DNA of 44,945 nt, taken from contig JACNGQ010000270.1 in NCBI GenBank assembly GCA_014384025.1, forward strand, positions 1 through 44,945, in the 5' to 3' direction. The DNA is from Planctomycetota bacterium. Its GTDB lineage: Bacteria > Planctomycetota > Phycisphaerae > Sedimentisphaerales > Anaerobacaceae. Positions 32,739-41,957 of the stretch are shown here, piece after piece. The notes below the pieces were generated by a model. The model saw nothing but the letters and a program-made list of their open reading frames with translations. It ran no database searches and was not told where the DNA came from. Made by a program: the position numbers and the translations under genes. How positions within the stretch are numbered: position 1 is the first letter of the stretch; every line of letters starts with the position of its first letter.

Positions 32739-33386
32739 TCAGTGCTTGCCGTAGTTCATTTCTGTTCCGGTGCGCTGGGCCATGATATATGCTTCCATAG
32801 CCCGCATACGGGGGTCATCCGGCTTAAGATGCTCACCACGAACAGGGTTGTCTATGCACCAGTTTATCATATCGCGCAACAACACGACCCTTCCCAACTG
32901 AGTCTGGAATTTAGGATAAGTTTCCGGGTGAGTATTGGCGGCATGGGGATGGCACATATCGCACGATACTGAAACGGTGCTCTTCAACAAATCAGCGCTG
33001 TGAAAGATACGTGAGCCTTCGAGGACGAATTTTTCAGTCTCCCTAGTCCACGTGAGAAGGTCGCGTTCTGTAGGCCGGCCATAGGTATTTCCTTCGGCCT
33101 GGCCGCCCTGTAGCAATGAGGAGTTGTCGGCGGGAGGTTTAAGCTCGTGTCGCTGCTTTTCTTCGGTCATCCAGTCTCGATCCGGGTGATCCCGCGTCCA
33201 TTGGTCCATGAGCGCGTCGGCAAGGGCCTGTCCAGAGGTGTCTTTGGCGATTTCAACTTTACCCTGTCCGTCACATGTTGTTAGTTCGCTCTCCTGTGTG
33301 CATGCAGCGAGCATTATGACTAATGATAAGCAAACGCAGAAAAGCACGATGAATCTAAAATTAGCAAAGGTAGATGTATTTTGCAT
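32739..33386 (-). CDS. Cytochrome c lipoprotein (single haem)
   Basis: The protein has 215 residues; AAGGAG precedes the ATG. The signal ends in a lipobox, LAAC29. One haem-binding motif is present, C142-DM-C145-H146, followed by PHAANTHPETYPKFQTQLG and RDMINWCIDNPVRG, a pattern seen in c-type cytochromes of the SoxA/TsdA type. Methionines in DPRMRAMEAYIM near the C-terminus could be the sixth haem ligand. It lies 19 bases after the metallophosphoesterase gene and probably delivers electrons to the di-haem peroxidase of the same operon (inference). Confidence 0.8.
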   Translation of the reverse strand: MQNTSTFANFRFIVLFCVCLSLVIMLAACTQESELTTCDGQGKVEIAKDTSGQALADALMDQWTRDHPDRDWMTEEKQRHELKPPADNSSLLQGGQAEGNTYGRPTERDLLTWTRETEKFVLEGSRIFHSADLLKSTVSVSCDMCHPHAANTHPETYPKFQTQLGRVVLLRDMINWCIDNPVRGEHLKPDDPRMRAMEAYIMAQRTGTEMNYGKH

Positions 33387-33405
33387 AGCAATCTCCTTGA
33401 GTGTT

Positions 33406-34530
33406 CTAATATCTGGCGCGGTTGGGTTTTAGCGGGATGCTCTGGCTGCCCCAACTTGCAGTATAATCTTTTGCAACCGTGATTGACTTGCGGTTCCAGA
33501 GGTTGTAAATCTTATCGACCAGCCCATCCGGATGCACATGAACCTGGCCGTCGCCGCAGCCATCGTTTGGATTGAAGGGGTCCGGACGATTCATCTCGAT
33601 AGTCAATTCCGGCATCCCTTCCGGGGCATAGGGCCACGGCCAGGCGGTGGAGAGCATGCCGTGGAAATGAATATTACCGATCCGGTTTGTCAGAATCTGA
33701 TGAGTGTGGCCGTGAATGACAACAACTCGCTCAAACCGATTTAAGATGGCCTGGACTTCTTCGGCATCGTCGGTCCAGAAATTCCATTTTTTGTATAGTT
33801 TATAGAGGGGCGAATGGGAGAAGACAATGATTGGTGCGTCATTTGAATAGCTGGCCAAATCATTCTTCAGCCACTCCCGCTGCTGCGTACCAACCGTGAA
33901 TGAACTCTGCATTCCATTGTCCAGCCCGGCCACCGTCATCATTCGCTCCATTGGTGTCAATCCGCGTTTTGTCCAGAAATCACGCTCGACGACACTATTG
34001 AGGGTAACAAAATGAACACCCTTGTGGTTCCATGAATAAGTCGGCCTGCCGAAGAGTTCTTGCCACTTCTGTCCAAGGTCAAGATACCAATCATGTTCCC
34101 CAACCATCATTCTCAATGGCGCCTTTACGTTCTTGAGGATCTGGGCGCCGAGTTCAAGCTCCTTGGGCTGGCCAAGCTGGGCCAGGTCGCCGCCGTAAAA
34201 AACGAAATCGGGTTGAGGATCCAGGTTATTCACATCCTCAACGGCGCGTAAAAGTGCGCGAACAAAGCGGTCGTTGATTTTCTTTTCGTAAAGGTGTGAA
34301 TCGGAGATGTAGGCAAAACGAAAAGATGGGTTGCTGTCTGATGAGGCAGCCTGCCCGACGCTGACAGGGCAGAATGAATGAGAAGGAAGCAGGCCGGAAG
34401 CTGCAGCCGCTCCCATGGCTGCCGCCGAGACCTTCAAAAAAGAACGGCGATCCAGATTCTTAATGCCGTGAAAGAACTCCTGGCGCTCCTGCATATATTT
34501 TGTTTCTATACTCTTTATCTTGGGCTTCAT
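33406..34530 (-). CDS. Tat-exported calcineurin-like metallophosphoesterase
   Basis: The protein has 374 residues; AAGGAG precedes the ATG. A twin-arginine signal (LDRRSFLKVSAAAMG) begins at residue 27. Metallophosphoesterase motifs are in order: D77-S-H79 (ISDSHL), GGD115L, GEHD (144-147), SHSPL and GHTH. In the third motif the usual Asn of GNH(D/E) is Glu145, which changes a metal ligand. A C-terminal stretch contains NPNDGCGDGQVHVHPDG. Its partners are a di-haem peroxidase gene 43 bases upstream and a cytochrome c gene 19 bases downstream, an unusual pairing. The exported enzyme may act on a phosphoester outside the cytoplasm. Confidence 0.85.
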   Translation of the reverse strand: MKPKIKSIETKYMQERQEFFHGIKNLDRRSFLKVSAAAMGAAAASGLLPSHSFCPVSVGQAASSDSNPSFRFAYISDSHLYEKKINDRFVRALLRAVEDVNNLDPQPDFVFYGGDLAQLGQPKELELGAQILKNVKAPLRMMVGEHDWYLDLGQKWQELFGRPTYSWNHKGVHFVTLNSVVERDFWTKRGLTPMERMMTVAGLDNGMQSSFTVGTQQREWLKNDLASYSNDAPIIVFSHSPLYKLYKKWNFWTDDAEEVQAILNRFERVVVIHGHTHQILTNRIGNIHFHGMLSTAWPWPYAPEGMPELTIEMNRPDPFNPNDGCGDGQVHVHPDGLVDKIYNLWNRKSITVAKDYTASWGSQSIPLKPNRARY

Positions 34531-34573
34531 GAGTTACTCCTTCTTACTTCCGGGTCGTTAACTCTCTATTAAT

Positions 34574-35893
34574 TTATTTTTCGAAGGCAATCTTTTTACG
34601 GAAAGCCATGTCATCATCTTTCAGGGGGCGTTTTTTCTCGGATTGTGCCTTCTGGCGTTTGAGCTGCCGCTGGTTCTCCTGGGCGAAGCGGTCGTCGGTG
34701 AGGCTAAAGAGAAACGCGACGATATTATTTATCTCATCTTCGGTCAGAGCCAGCGGTTCCATACCACCGTCAAGAAACAGATTAGCTTCACCGCCCTTGT
34801 TGTAGTGGTCCATTACGTCCCAAAGAGTTTCCACTGTTCCATCGTGCATATAGGGCGGCGTAATTCCGATATTCAATAGAAGCGGTGTCCGAAATGCTCC
34901 GATATCCGAGCGATTCTTTGTGACTAAGAACCTGCCCAGCTCACTCATGTCTGTTGATAGTGCCAGTTCTTCGAGTTTCTGCTCTGAAGCGTCTTCCTCC
35001 AGGGCCTTCAAGCCTTGCCTGGTGAGAGTGTCGAAATCCTGATGCCGGGCGGAAACCCCGACATTATGAAAACGATTGTCGGTCCCCAAAGGATTCGACG
35101 GATTCATAGGATGGCAGGTAACACAGCGTCCCTTTTCATTAAATAGTTCCCATCCCTGATGTGCTTCTGATGAGATCGCATTTTTATCACCATTAAGAAA
35201 ACGCCGGAATGGTGAGTCCATAAAAATCAGTGTGCGCTCGAAGGCGGCAATTGCCCTGCCGATATCATCATAGTTAACTTGACGTCTGTAGGCTTTTTGG
35301 AAAGCAGCTTGATACTCGGCATCATCTTTGATGGCATTCACTGCGGCTTGTCCGTCAGACATACCCATTTCGATGGGATTTATAATAGGCATCTTTGCCT
35401 GGTGTTCCAGCGTTGGTGAACGGCCGTCAAGAAAAACCGTCTGCAATAATGCAACGTTCAGAGTTGTCGGTGCATTACGCTTACCAAACTGTTCCTTGAT
35501 ACCCTCCGAGACTGCGAGCTGATCAGTGAATCCCCGGGTAACGTCATGGCAGGTGGCACACGAGACTGTACCGTCTGCTGATAATCGTTTATCAAAGTAT
35601 AGTTTGCGGCCTAATAATACTCGCTCCGGTGTAAGAGCATTGTCCTGCGGGATAAACGCCTGCCAAATAACCGAATCGAAACCTGGTGGAGTTTTGCTGA
35701 CATCCACAGATGGCTGGAGTTGATTCAGCTGCTTGATCTGATACTCCATTTCTGCCGCTCCATGTTCTCCTTTCGGCACCTGTGCTAAAACTGCGGCCTG
35801 TGTGTTCCACAGGGTAAACAACACGATCCCACACAGTGTGACGATGGAGACTATGGGCGAGCACCTGCTTGATTGAATCTTTTTGGTATGCAT
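34574..35893 (-). CDS. Di-haem cytochrome c peroxidase (CCP/MauG family)
   Basis: The protein has 439 residues, with GAGGA before the ATG. An N-terminal hydrophobic signal (about residues 12-36) exports it. Two haem motifs are present: C112-AT-C115-H116 and C257-VT-C260-H261. Other family elements are LGRKLYFDKRLSADGTVSC, KRNAPTTLNVAL, INPIEMGMS, AFERTL, FRTPLLLNI and PPYMHDG. The family reduces hydrogen peroxide with electrons from a small cytochrome c, or oxidises protein residues (MauG). The C-terminus has a charged tail (KRQKAQSEKKRPLKDDD) beyond the usual end. It is the first gene of the three-gene operon with the metallophosphoesterase and cytochrome c. Confidence 0.9.
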   Translation of the reverse strand: MHTKKIQSSRCSPIVSIVTLCGIVLFTLWNTQAAVLAQVPKGEHGAAEMEYQIKQLNQLQPSVDVSKTPPGFDSVIWQAFIPQDNALTPERVLLGRKLYFDKRLSADGTVSCATCHDVTRGFTDQLAVSEGIKEQFGKRNAPTTLNVALLQTVFLDGRSPTLEHQAKMPIINPIEMGMSDGQAAVNAIKDDAEYQAAFQKAYRRQVNYDDIGRAIAAFERTLIFMDSPFRRFLNGDKNAISSEAHQGWELFNEKGRCVTCHPMNPSNPLGTDNRFHNVGVSARHQDFDTLTRQGLKALEEDASEQKLEELALSTDMSELGRFLVTKNRSDIGAFRTPLLLNIGITPPYMHDGTVETLWDVMDHYNKGGEANLFLDGGMEPLALTEDEINNIVAFLFSLTDDRFAQENQRQLKRQKAQSEKKRPLKDDDMAFRKKIAFEK

Positions 35894-35933
35894 TTTATAT
35901 ATCCTCTTTTAAACGAATCCACAACGAATGTAA

Positions 35934-35981
35934 TTTTTAAACTCTTTAATAATTATGTCAACAAAAAAAAGTTTTTTTTTA
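35934..35981 (-). promoter_or_regulatory. Promoter of the peroxidase operon with an A/T-tract UP-like element
   Basis: On the minus strand a perfect TTGACA (35961-35956) is followed after 16 bases by TAAAAA (35939-35934). Directly upstream is an A9-C-T8 tract on the same strand (35980-35963), the position and composition of an UP element. The start codon lies about 40 bases downstream. Confidence 0.5.
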
Positions 35982-36119
35982 ATTAGAGGCGTTACCCTGC
36001 TCCAGAGGATACTCCCCTTCCGAGTTCATCGTCTGTAAATGCTTTCTTAATCTACCTTTACTTCCAACTGAGCTTTTTGAGAATGCAGTCTAATCTCAAT
36101 GTAAAATTAAATTGGTTCT

Positions 36120-36162
36120 GTCCAAAAAGAGCAGGGCCTATACCGAATCGGTATAGGCCCTG
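36120..36162 (-). terminator. Intrinsic terminator of the second LamG group
   Basis: CAGGGCCTATACCGA and its exact inverse TCGGTATAGGCCCTG (36132-36162) form a 13-15 bp stem. On the minus strand CTCTTTTTGGA follows. It shares the TATACCGA core with the terminator after the first LamG group and lies about 50 bases past the LamG stop codon, the same distance. Confidence 0.85.
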
Positions 36163-36209
36163 AATTTATAAATCTACATTAACTATTCAATTTTAATGCT
36201 GCTTCTGAC

Positions 36210-38960
36210 TTAGGGTGTCGATTGATAAAGACGAATATCGTCGAAGAAAACCATTCCTGCACCGCCGGCCACAGGGTTGCTCCTGTTACCAAAGCCAAGA
36301 GTAATCGTATTGACATTGGTAAGGTTCACACCCTGGTCTGCAAAGGCCTTCAGGTCGATTCTCCATTCGGTCCATTCATCAGCTAATGCTGCATTAGGAT
36401 TATCATTATCGACACCTGCAGTTCCATTGAGAACAACGTACATTGCCTCGGGAGCGTTGGCCGCATCGCCAATGTACCAGATTACCAGGGTACTTACACC
36501 TTCACTTGTCCAGTTTCTGCCAGAGGTCAATGTCAAGGTAGCTTCGGATTTGCCGACGGCATTATCATATGCAAGTGGCATCGACTGACCACCGCTGTGA
36601 ACAATAGTCTGCTCGGCAAATGGAGGATCAAGGTTACCAACAACAGAACCGTTTATGGCCGGATTGTCGAATCCATCTATCCAGGCAAGATATATCCTGT
36701 TGCTCCCGGGTTCACCTTCATTAATATCATTGTAGCTCTCGAAGTCCTCCACGGGCAGGTAGTCTGGCACCGTGAACTTCCAGATCATTCCGGTTTGCGC
36801 GGTCCCATCGGCCTCGATCTCGTCGATCCGCCAGAAATAATCACCGCCTCCTAACTCAACAAGTCCGGCCGTAGATAAACTGGTCCCGGCCTGATTGCCC
36901 TGGAACTCGGGTGAGTCTTCGATAGCGACAGCGACAGCGTCTCTGTCAATGCCGAGGTACACATCATGTGAGGACGCAGTATCACCCGCCGACCAGCTCA
37001 GTGAACTTAAATTGCGGATATCCACAACTGCATCGCGTTCCGGCACTGGAGTACCGGCAAGCTTCGCATTACCAAGCATTACCTGCTGAATCTCTTCGAG
37101 GCTCAACACCTTGTCGTAGATCCGTGCGTCGTCCATTATACCGATGAAGCCGGAAGTATGGTAGGGAGATTTGCCGATCCTTAACGCTCCCCCGGTGTCC
37201 GTATCGATCGCCGTTTCCTGCGAAGCGGCGGTGGTTTCGGGTTGGCCGTCCAGGTAGAGCAGGGTATCCACAACGTCCGGTGTCCCGTCATCTTCAAACG
37301 TTACTGCCACGTGATGCCATCGCCCGTCGGCGATGTTCGTCACGCCGTAGTGGTACCCGCCGTTGACTTCTATGCGCAGGCCGCCTGTAGCGTCGGAACG
37401 CATTCTCCATTTATTACCGACCGTATTCAGACCCCAGGACATAATCGTACGGTTGTTATCCGAGGTTTTGATCCATGCACAGAGGGTTCGGGCGGCCGTC
37501 CCTGTAATTCCCGGATACCCCGCCGCTTCCACATAGTCATTGGCGCCGAACATCAACGCAGTACCCTGAAAACCATCGACCCACTGGGCATCGCCATTGA
37601 TAACGCCGTGATTTCCGTGACCGGACCAGTCAACCGCAGTGGCACCTTCGGCTTCGTCCAGTGTCCACCAGAGGATTAGATTTGGATTCGTGACCTGGAC
37701 ATCGGAGACCGTAGTGAAGCTCCAGACATCGCCTTTATGCGTAACACCGGTGGCAAACTCATCGATTCGCCAATAGTAGGTCTTGCCCGATTCGAGTGTG
37801 CCGGGGCTGTAGGTTGGGTTTGTTAGCATCTGGCCACCTTCGGCATTGTTTATATCGTCGAAATTATCGCCGAAATAGACATAGTGTAAACTCGCACCTA
37901 TCCCGGCAGCCCAGTTGAGACTCACATCCGTCAACACATATTTGCCGCCGTCGGCTGGGCTGGGATTGTAGGCCTTTTGAGGCTGAACCCAGAAGCTCCA
38001 GACATCACCCTTCCATGGGCTGTTCGGCTCGGCGTCATTGACTTCATCAATACGCCAGTAGTAAGTCGTGCCCGGCACAAGGCCTTCTGGATAAGGCATA
38101 CCTGGAAAGCCGACAATCAATTCAGTTCCGGCCTGATTACTAAGGAAAGCACTTTCGGCTCCGCTGTTTACATCCTCAAAATTATCACCTATATACACAT
38201 CGTGTGAGATCGCGAAACCTCCCGGTTTCCATCCAAGGTTCGCCCATGTGTCGGTATAAATGACACCATCAGCTGGCTCGGGGCCAAAGGCATAAGGAAA
38301 TATCTTACCTTTCATAGCGCTGAGAAGTTCGACCTCTGACAGAGCGTGGTCGTAAACGCGGAAGTCGTCAATGATTCCAGAGAACCAGTTGTCTCTGTTT
38401 CTGTTCACACCGATGGCGAACTGGTTGAAGTTCAGATTTTGTAGGGTTCCCGTGGTAGCCAAGGCGCCGTTGTAGTAGAGGCTTGCAGATGTACCCTCAC
38501 ACGTTACTGCTAAATGGATCCAGTCCGTGGTGACGGTGCCGAATAGCAGCCCACTTGGATTAATACGATATTCCCCTGGATCTCCACCATTCGTATCGAT
38601 CTGGAAACCGGATGAGTTCGGGTAGTAATTAGTAAATGGACTCCTGTATTGGGCTTGCCCGACGGTGTCAGCCTTGACCCAAAGTGCGACAGAGCAAGCT
38701 GTAAAGGTTTGTGCCTCGTCAAAGGAGTATACAACAAAGTCGTCGACACCATCGAATTCAAGCGCACCACCGCCGCCATGACCTTCTACCCACTGCGGCT
38801 CGCCGCTGAATGTACCATCATTGCCATTGCCGGATGTGTCAAAGGCAGTAGTGCCGGAACCCTCATCGAGTCCCCAGCGAACCACGAGGTCGGCTGAGGA
38901 ATTGCCTGTCATGCTCAAGACCAAAACAAGAGAGACAAAATAAAACAAATTCTTACACAT
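36210..38960 (-). CDS. Secreted double-LamG surface protein, paralogue 4
   Basis: The start is placed at ATG 38960 (916 residues) because TTAAGGAGG precedes it and a signal peptide follows (MCKNLFYFVSLVLVLSMTGN, ending SSA). A farther upstream ATG would add 40 residues without a signal. Order: LamG 1 (about 24-220), two Ig/Fn3-like modules (about 221-417), LamG 2 (about 427-640: WWTLDEAEGATAVDWSGHGN), one more Ig-like module (about 650-735) and the C-terminal domain (about 737-916: VEDFESYNDINEG to FFDDIRLYQSTP). It pairs with paralogue 5 and differs from paralogues 1-3 by the inserted second LamG domain. No catalytic motif is visible. Confidence 0.8.
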   Translation of the reverse strand: MCKNLFYFVSLVLVLSMTGNSSADLVVRWGLDEGSGTTAFDTSGNGNDGTFSGEPQWVEGHGGGGALEFDGVDDFVVYSFDEAQTFTACSVALWVKADTVGQAQYRSPFTNYYPNSSGFQIDTNGGDPGEYRINPSGLLFGTVTTDWIHLAVTCEGTSASLYYNGALATTGTLQNLNFNQFAIGVNRNRDNWFSGIIDDFRVYDHALSEVELLSAMKGKIFPYAFGPEPADGVIYTDTWANLGWKPGGFAISHDVYIGDNFEDVNSGAESAFLSNQAGTELIVGFPGMPYPEGLVPGTTYYWRIDEVNDAEPNSPWKGDVWSFWVQPQKAYNPSPADGGKYVLTDVSLNWAAGIGASLHYVYFGDNFDDINNAEGGQMLTNPTYSPGTLESGKTYYWRIDEFATGVTHKGDVWSFTTVSDVQVTNPNLILWWTLDEAEGATAVDWSGHGNHGVINGDAQWVDGFQGTALMFGANDYVEAAGYPGITGTAARTLCAWIKTSDNNRTIMSWGLNTVGNKWRMRSDATGGLRIEVNGGYHYGVTNIADGRWHHVAVTFEDDGTPDVVDTLLYLDGQPETTAASQETAIDTDTGGALRIGKSPYHTSGFIGIMDDARIYDKVLSLEEIQQVMLGNAKLAGTPVPERDAVVDIRNLSSLSWSAGDTASSHDVYLGIDRDAVAVAIEDSPEFQGNQAGTSLSTAGLVELGGGDYFWRIDEIEADGTAQTGMIWKFTVPDYLPVEDFESYNDINEGEPGSNRIYLAWIDGFDNPAINGSVVGNLDPPFAEQTIVHSGGQSMPLAYDNAVGKSEATLTLTSGRNWTSEGVSTLVIWYIGDAANAPEAMYVVLNGTAGVDNDNPNAALADEWTEWRIDLKAFADQGVNLTNVNTITLGFGNRSNPVAGGAGMVFFDDIRLYQSTP

Positions 38961-38995
38961 AATAATCCTCCTTAAAAGATTTTGAATAATGATAC

Positions 38996-39012
38996 TTTGG
39001 CCATACACCAAA
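38996..39012 (-). promoter_or_regulatory. Conserved leader hairpin/operator before LamG paralogue 4
   Basis: The coding strand reads TTTGGTGTATGGCCAAA, a perfect 5-bp inverted repeat with a 7-base loop, 36 bases upstream of the start codon. It differs from the element at 25335 in one loop base. Confidence 0.6.
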
Positions 39013-39125
39013 ACATGCATTTTTTCAAACAACAAATTTCTCTGTGCGGCTGTTTCACGAAGCAGCACAGTCTCAATCACAAGTTTTGTTGTAAAACTTT
39101 ATTCCAACAGTAAATATATTGCCTC

Positions 39126-41957
39126 TTATGGCGTCGGTCGATAAAGACGAATATCGTCGAAGAAGACCATACCTGCACCGCCGGCCATAGGATTAGCTCT
39201 GTTACCAAAACCAATAGTAATCGTATTGACATTGGTAAGGTTCACACCCTGGTCTGTAAAGCGTGCCAGGTCGATAGGCCATTCGGTCCAGGCATCAGCT
39301 AATGCCGCATCAGGATTATCATTGGTGACAGCAGCGTTGCCGTTTAGAACAACATACATCGGTTCGGCAACATTAGCCGCATCACCTATGTACCAGATTA
39401 CCAGAGTACTGACTCCACTTTCAGTCCAGTCGCGCGGATAAGTCAGTGTCAAAGTGGCCTCGGATATACCAACTGTGTTGTCGTAAGCAAACGGCATTGA
39501 CTGGGAGCCACCATGAACGATAGTTCGCTCGGCAAATGGAGGATCAAAGTTACCGACGACAGAGCCGTTTATGGCCGGGTTGTCGAATCCATCTATCCAG
39601 GCAAGATATATCCTGTTACTCCCGGGTTCATCTTCATTAAGGTCGTTGTAGCTCTCGAAATCATCAACTGCAATGAAGTCGGCCACTGAAAAGTTCCAGA
39701 TTCTGCCTTTGCTGACAGTACCGTCGGTGTTGACTTCATCGATTCGCCAGTAGTATGGTCCCCCGCCCCACTCGACATCCTGAGTAGTATTAAAGGTTGT
39801 ACTTCCCTGTCTGCCTCTATATACCCCGGTAGTATCGGAGGCATCTGCATTACTTACAGCGTCTTTGTCGGTGCCGAAATAGACATCGTGCTCAGAGGCG
39901 TTATCTCCGGGTGAGAAGCTCAATGATCCTGCATCCCTGAGGTTTAGTAGAGATCCGTTAGTCGGACTGGCGTCCCAGGCAAGCATAGGATCACCCCGCA
40001 TTGCAAGCTGAACTTCTTCCTGCGTCAGGGCACGGTTGTAAACGCGAAAATCGTCAACCGAACCATCAAACCAGTTGTCTTCAGCCCTATTGACACCGAT
40101 CGCAAACTTGTTGACTACGAGGTCGACTGCAGATGGGGCAAAGGTCCCGGCATATTCGCCGTTGTAGTAAGCCGTTGCGATAATACCATCATAGGCTACA
40201 GCAAGATGGACCCAATTCAGCGAAGCCGAACCCATAACCTCGTCAACACCAGCGTGGTATTGGTAGTTGTTCAGAGTATCAAAAGAGAACTGGAAGCCGC
40301 CTCCGGTAGTTTCATTTGTAGCACATATAGAGCTATTGTTGGATTGGAACAGAGCATCCGCTTTGGCCCATAAGGCAACCGTAAAAGCCGTCCAGGTCTC
40401 ATCGGCAAAGCGAGATATCACGCTCTCACCGGTTCCATCGAAGTTTAACGCACCGCCGTCATAGCCATCCACCCACTTCGGTTCATTAACGAAATCACCA
40501 TGGTTGCCATGGCCGGACCAGTCAAGGGCAACAGTACCCGAGCCTTCCTCAAGTGTCCACCAGCAAATCAAATTGGGATCGGTAACAGGTATATCGGGCA
40601 TCGTTTTGAAGCTCCAGACATTGCCTTTAATGGTTTGGATACCATCAAACTCATCGATACGCCAGTAGTAAGTCTTATCCAGCCCAAGAGCGGCGGGAGT
40701 GTAAGTTGCATCTGCATTTGGCAGTGCTCCGGTGGCATTGTTAACGTCGTCAAAATTGTTACCTAAATACACATAGTGTAATCTTGAATTGAAACCACCT
40801 GTCCAGCTAAGCTCCACATCGGTAGCGATAAATTTGGCGTCGTCAGCGGGAATGGGATTGTAAGCAGTTTTTGAGGGAACTGTAAAGCTCCAGGTCTTGC
40901 CTTTCCATGGGCTATTAGGCTCGACATAATTGACCTCATCGATTCGCCAATAATAAGTTATGCCTGGCACAAGACCATCTGGTAATGCAAATCCGGGAAA
41001 GCCGACAATAAATTCAGTTGTGGCCTGATTACCCAGAAAGGTACTTTCGGATCCGTTGTTCACGTCCTCAAAGTTTTCACCCATATATACGTCGTGCGAG
41101 ACAGCAAGACCTCCCGGTCTCCAGGCAAGGTTCACCCAAGTGTCCACAACCAAAGCTCCATCGGCTGGCGATGGGCTGGAAGCGTAAGGCCATACCTTAC
41201 CCACAAAACCACCCAGCTCGACTTGTGTTAGTGCCGCGCCGAGAATCCAAACCTCGTCAACTACGCCCTCGAAATAACTGCCGGTGGCCGAAACATTACC
41301 GTCATGAAATTTCACTTGTGCATTGTGATACCCGATACCGCAGTCATTCGAGCGGCTCTGCAACTGACCGCCGGGCCCCTTACCGATGAGCACTCCATCC
41401 ATCCACATTTCAAACTTGTCGTCTTCCTGGGCTGCGCCACCGTCTCGGAGAACCATAGCAACACCATACCATGCGCCGGAACTAATCGGCGTAGAGAGAT
41501 ATGTACCTGTCCATTCCGGCGTATAATCGCTCAAGTTCCATCCTCCGGCATAGACCAGACCTTCATGGACGTATATGGTGAGCCCGCGGGTTGTGCCCCC
41601 TTCGTCATACACCACCTGTTTCTCCGGTTTAGTCACATCGGTACATTTGAATATTGCAACAACCGTACGATTCTGGTTAGTACTAAGGTTGACCGTAGCT
41701 GCATCCGGGATATGAACGCCATCATCGACTCCGTTGAATTGTAACGCCTTGCCTTTGAGGCCATCAACGACTTGTGGATTTCCAACAAGATTGGCCGTAT
41801 TGCTATTGGCTGAATCATCTGGAACATCGCCACCGACATTCTCAAACAGATAGACATTACCATCGGTAATGGAAGCCGGGTCGAGCTGGGCCATCGCATT
41901 GCCGGCCGGCACCAGCAGTAAAATAAGAGAAACTAAAAAAAACAATTGTTTACACAT
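39126..41957 (-). CDS. Secreted double-LamG surface protein, paralogue 5
   Basis: The protein has 943 residues; TTAAGGAGG precedes the ATG. The signal peptide ends near residue 24 (NAMAQLD). LamG 1 (about 25-255) is unlike the others (VYLFENVGGDVPDDSANSN, FNGVDDGVHIPDAATVNLS). Two Ig/Fn3-like modules, LamG 2 (WWTLEEGSGTVALDWSGHGN to DDFRVYNRALTQEE), one further Ig-like module and the C-terminal domain (VDDFESYNDLNED to FFDDIRLYRPTP) follow. The last 170 or so residues are nearly the same as in paralogue 4. It is the first gene of the second LamG group. Confidence 0.8.
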   Translation of the reverse strand: MCKQLFFLVSLILLLVPAGNAMAQLDPASITDGNVYLFENVGGDVPDDSANSNTANLVGNPQVVDGLKGKALQFNGVDDGVHIPDAATVNLSTNQNRTVVAIFKCTDVTKPEKQVVYDEGGTTRGLTIYVHEGLVYAGGWNLSDYTPEWTGTYLSTPISSGAWYGVAMVLRDGGAAQEDDKFEMWMDGVLIGKGPGGQLQSRSNDCGIGYHNAQVKFHDGNVSATGSYFEGVVDEVWILGAALTQVELGGFVGKVWPYASSPSPADGALVVDTWVNLAWRPGGLAVSHDVYMGENFEDVNNGSESTFLGNQATTEFIVGFPGFALPDGLVPGITYYWRIDEVNYVEPNSPWKGKTWSFTVPSKTAYNPIPADDAKFIATDVELSWTGGFNSRLHYVYLGNNFDDVNNATGALPNADATYTPAALGLDKTYYWRIDEFDGIQTIKGNVWSFKTMPDIPVTDPNLICWWTLEEGSGTVALDWSGHGNHGDFVNEPKWVDGYDGGALNFDGTGESVISRFADETWTAFTVALWAKADALFQSNNSSICATNETTGGGFQFSFDTLNNYQYHAGVDEVMGSASLNWVHLAVAYDGIIATAYYNGEYAGTFAPSAVDLVVNKFAIGVNRAEDNWFDGSVDDFRVYNRALTQEEVQLAMRGDPMLAWDASPTNGSLLNLRDAGSLSFSPGDNASEHDVYFGTDKDAVSNADASDTTGVYRGRQGSTTFNTTQDVEWGGGPYYWRIDEVNTDGTVSKGRIWNFSVADFIAVDDFESYNDLNEDEPGSNRIYLAWIDGFDNPAINGSVVGNFDPPFAERTIVHGGSQSMPFAYDNTVGISEATLTLTYPRDWTESGVSTLVIWYIGDAANVAEPMYVVLNGNAAVTNDNPDAALADAWTEWPIDLARFTDQGVNLTNVNTITIGFGNRANPMAGGAGMVFFDDIRLYRPTP

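Noticed and set aside
41018-41389. A 123-codon plus-strand frame rich in Arg and Pro, antisense to LamG paralogue 5.
   Set aside because: It is a shadow of the strongly coding opposite strand, with no ribosome-binding site or recognisable features.
20836-41957. LamG proteins as exosortase (PEP-CTERM) substrates.
   Set aside because: All five end within a folded domain at DDIRLY-type sequence; no PEP motif, membrane helix or basic tail follows.
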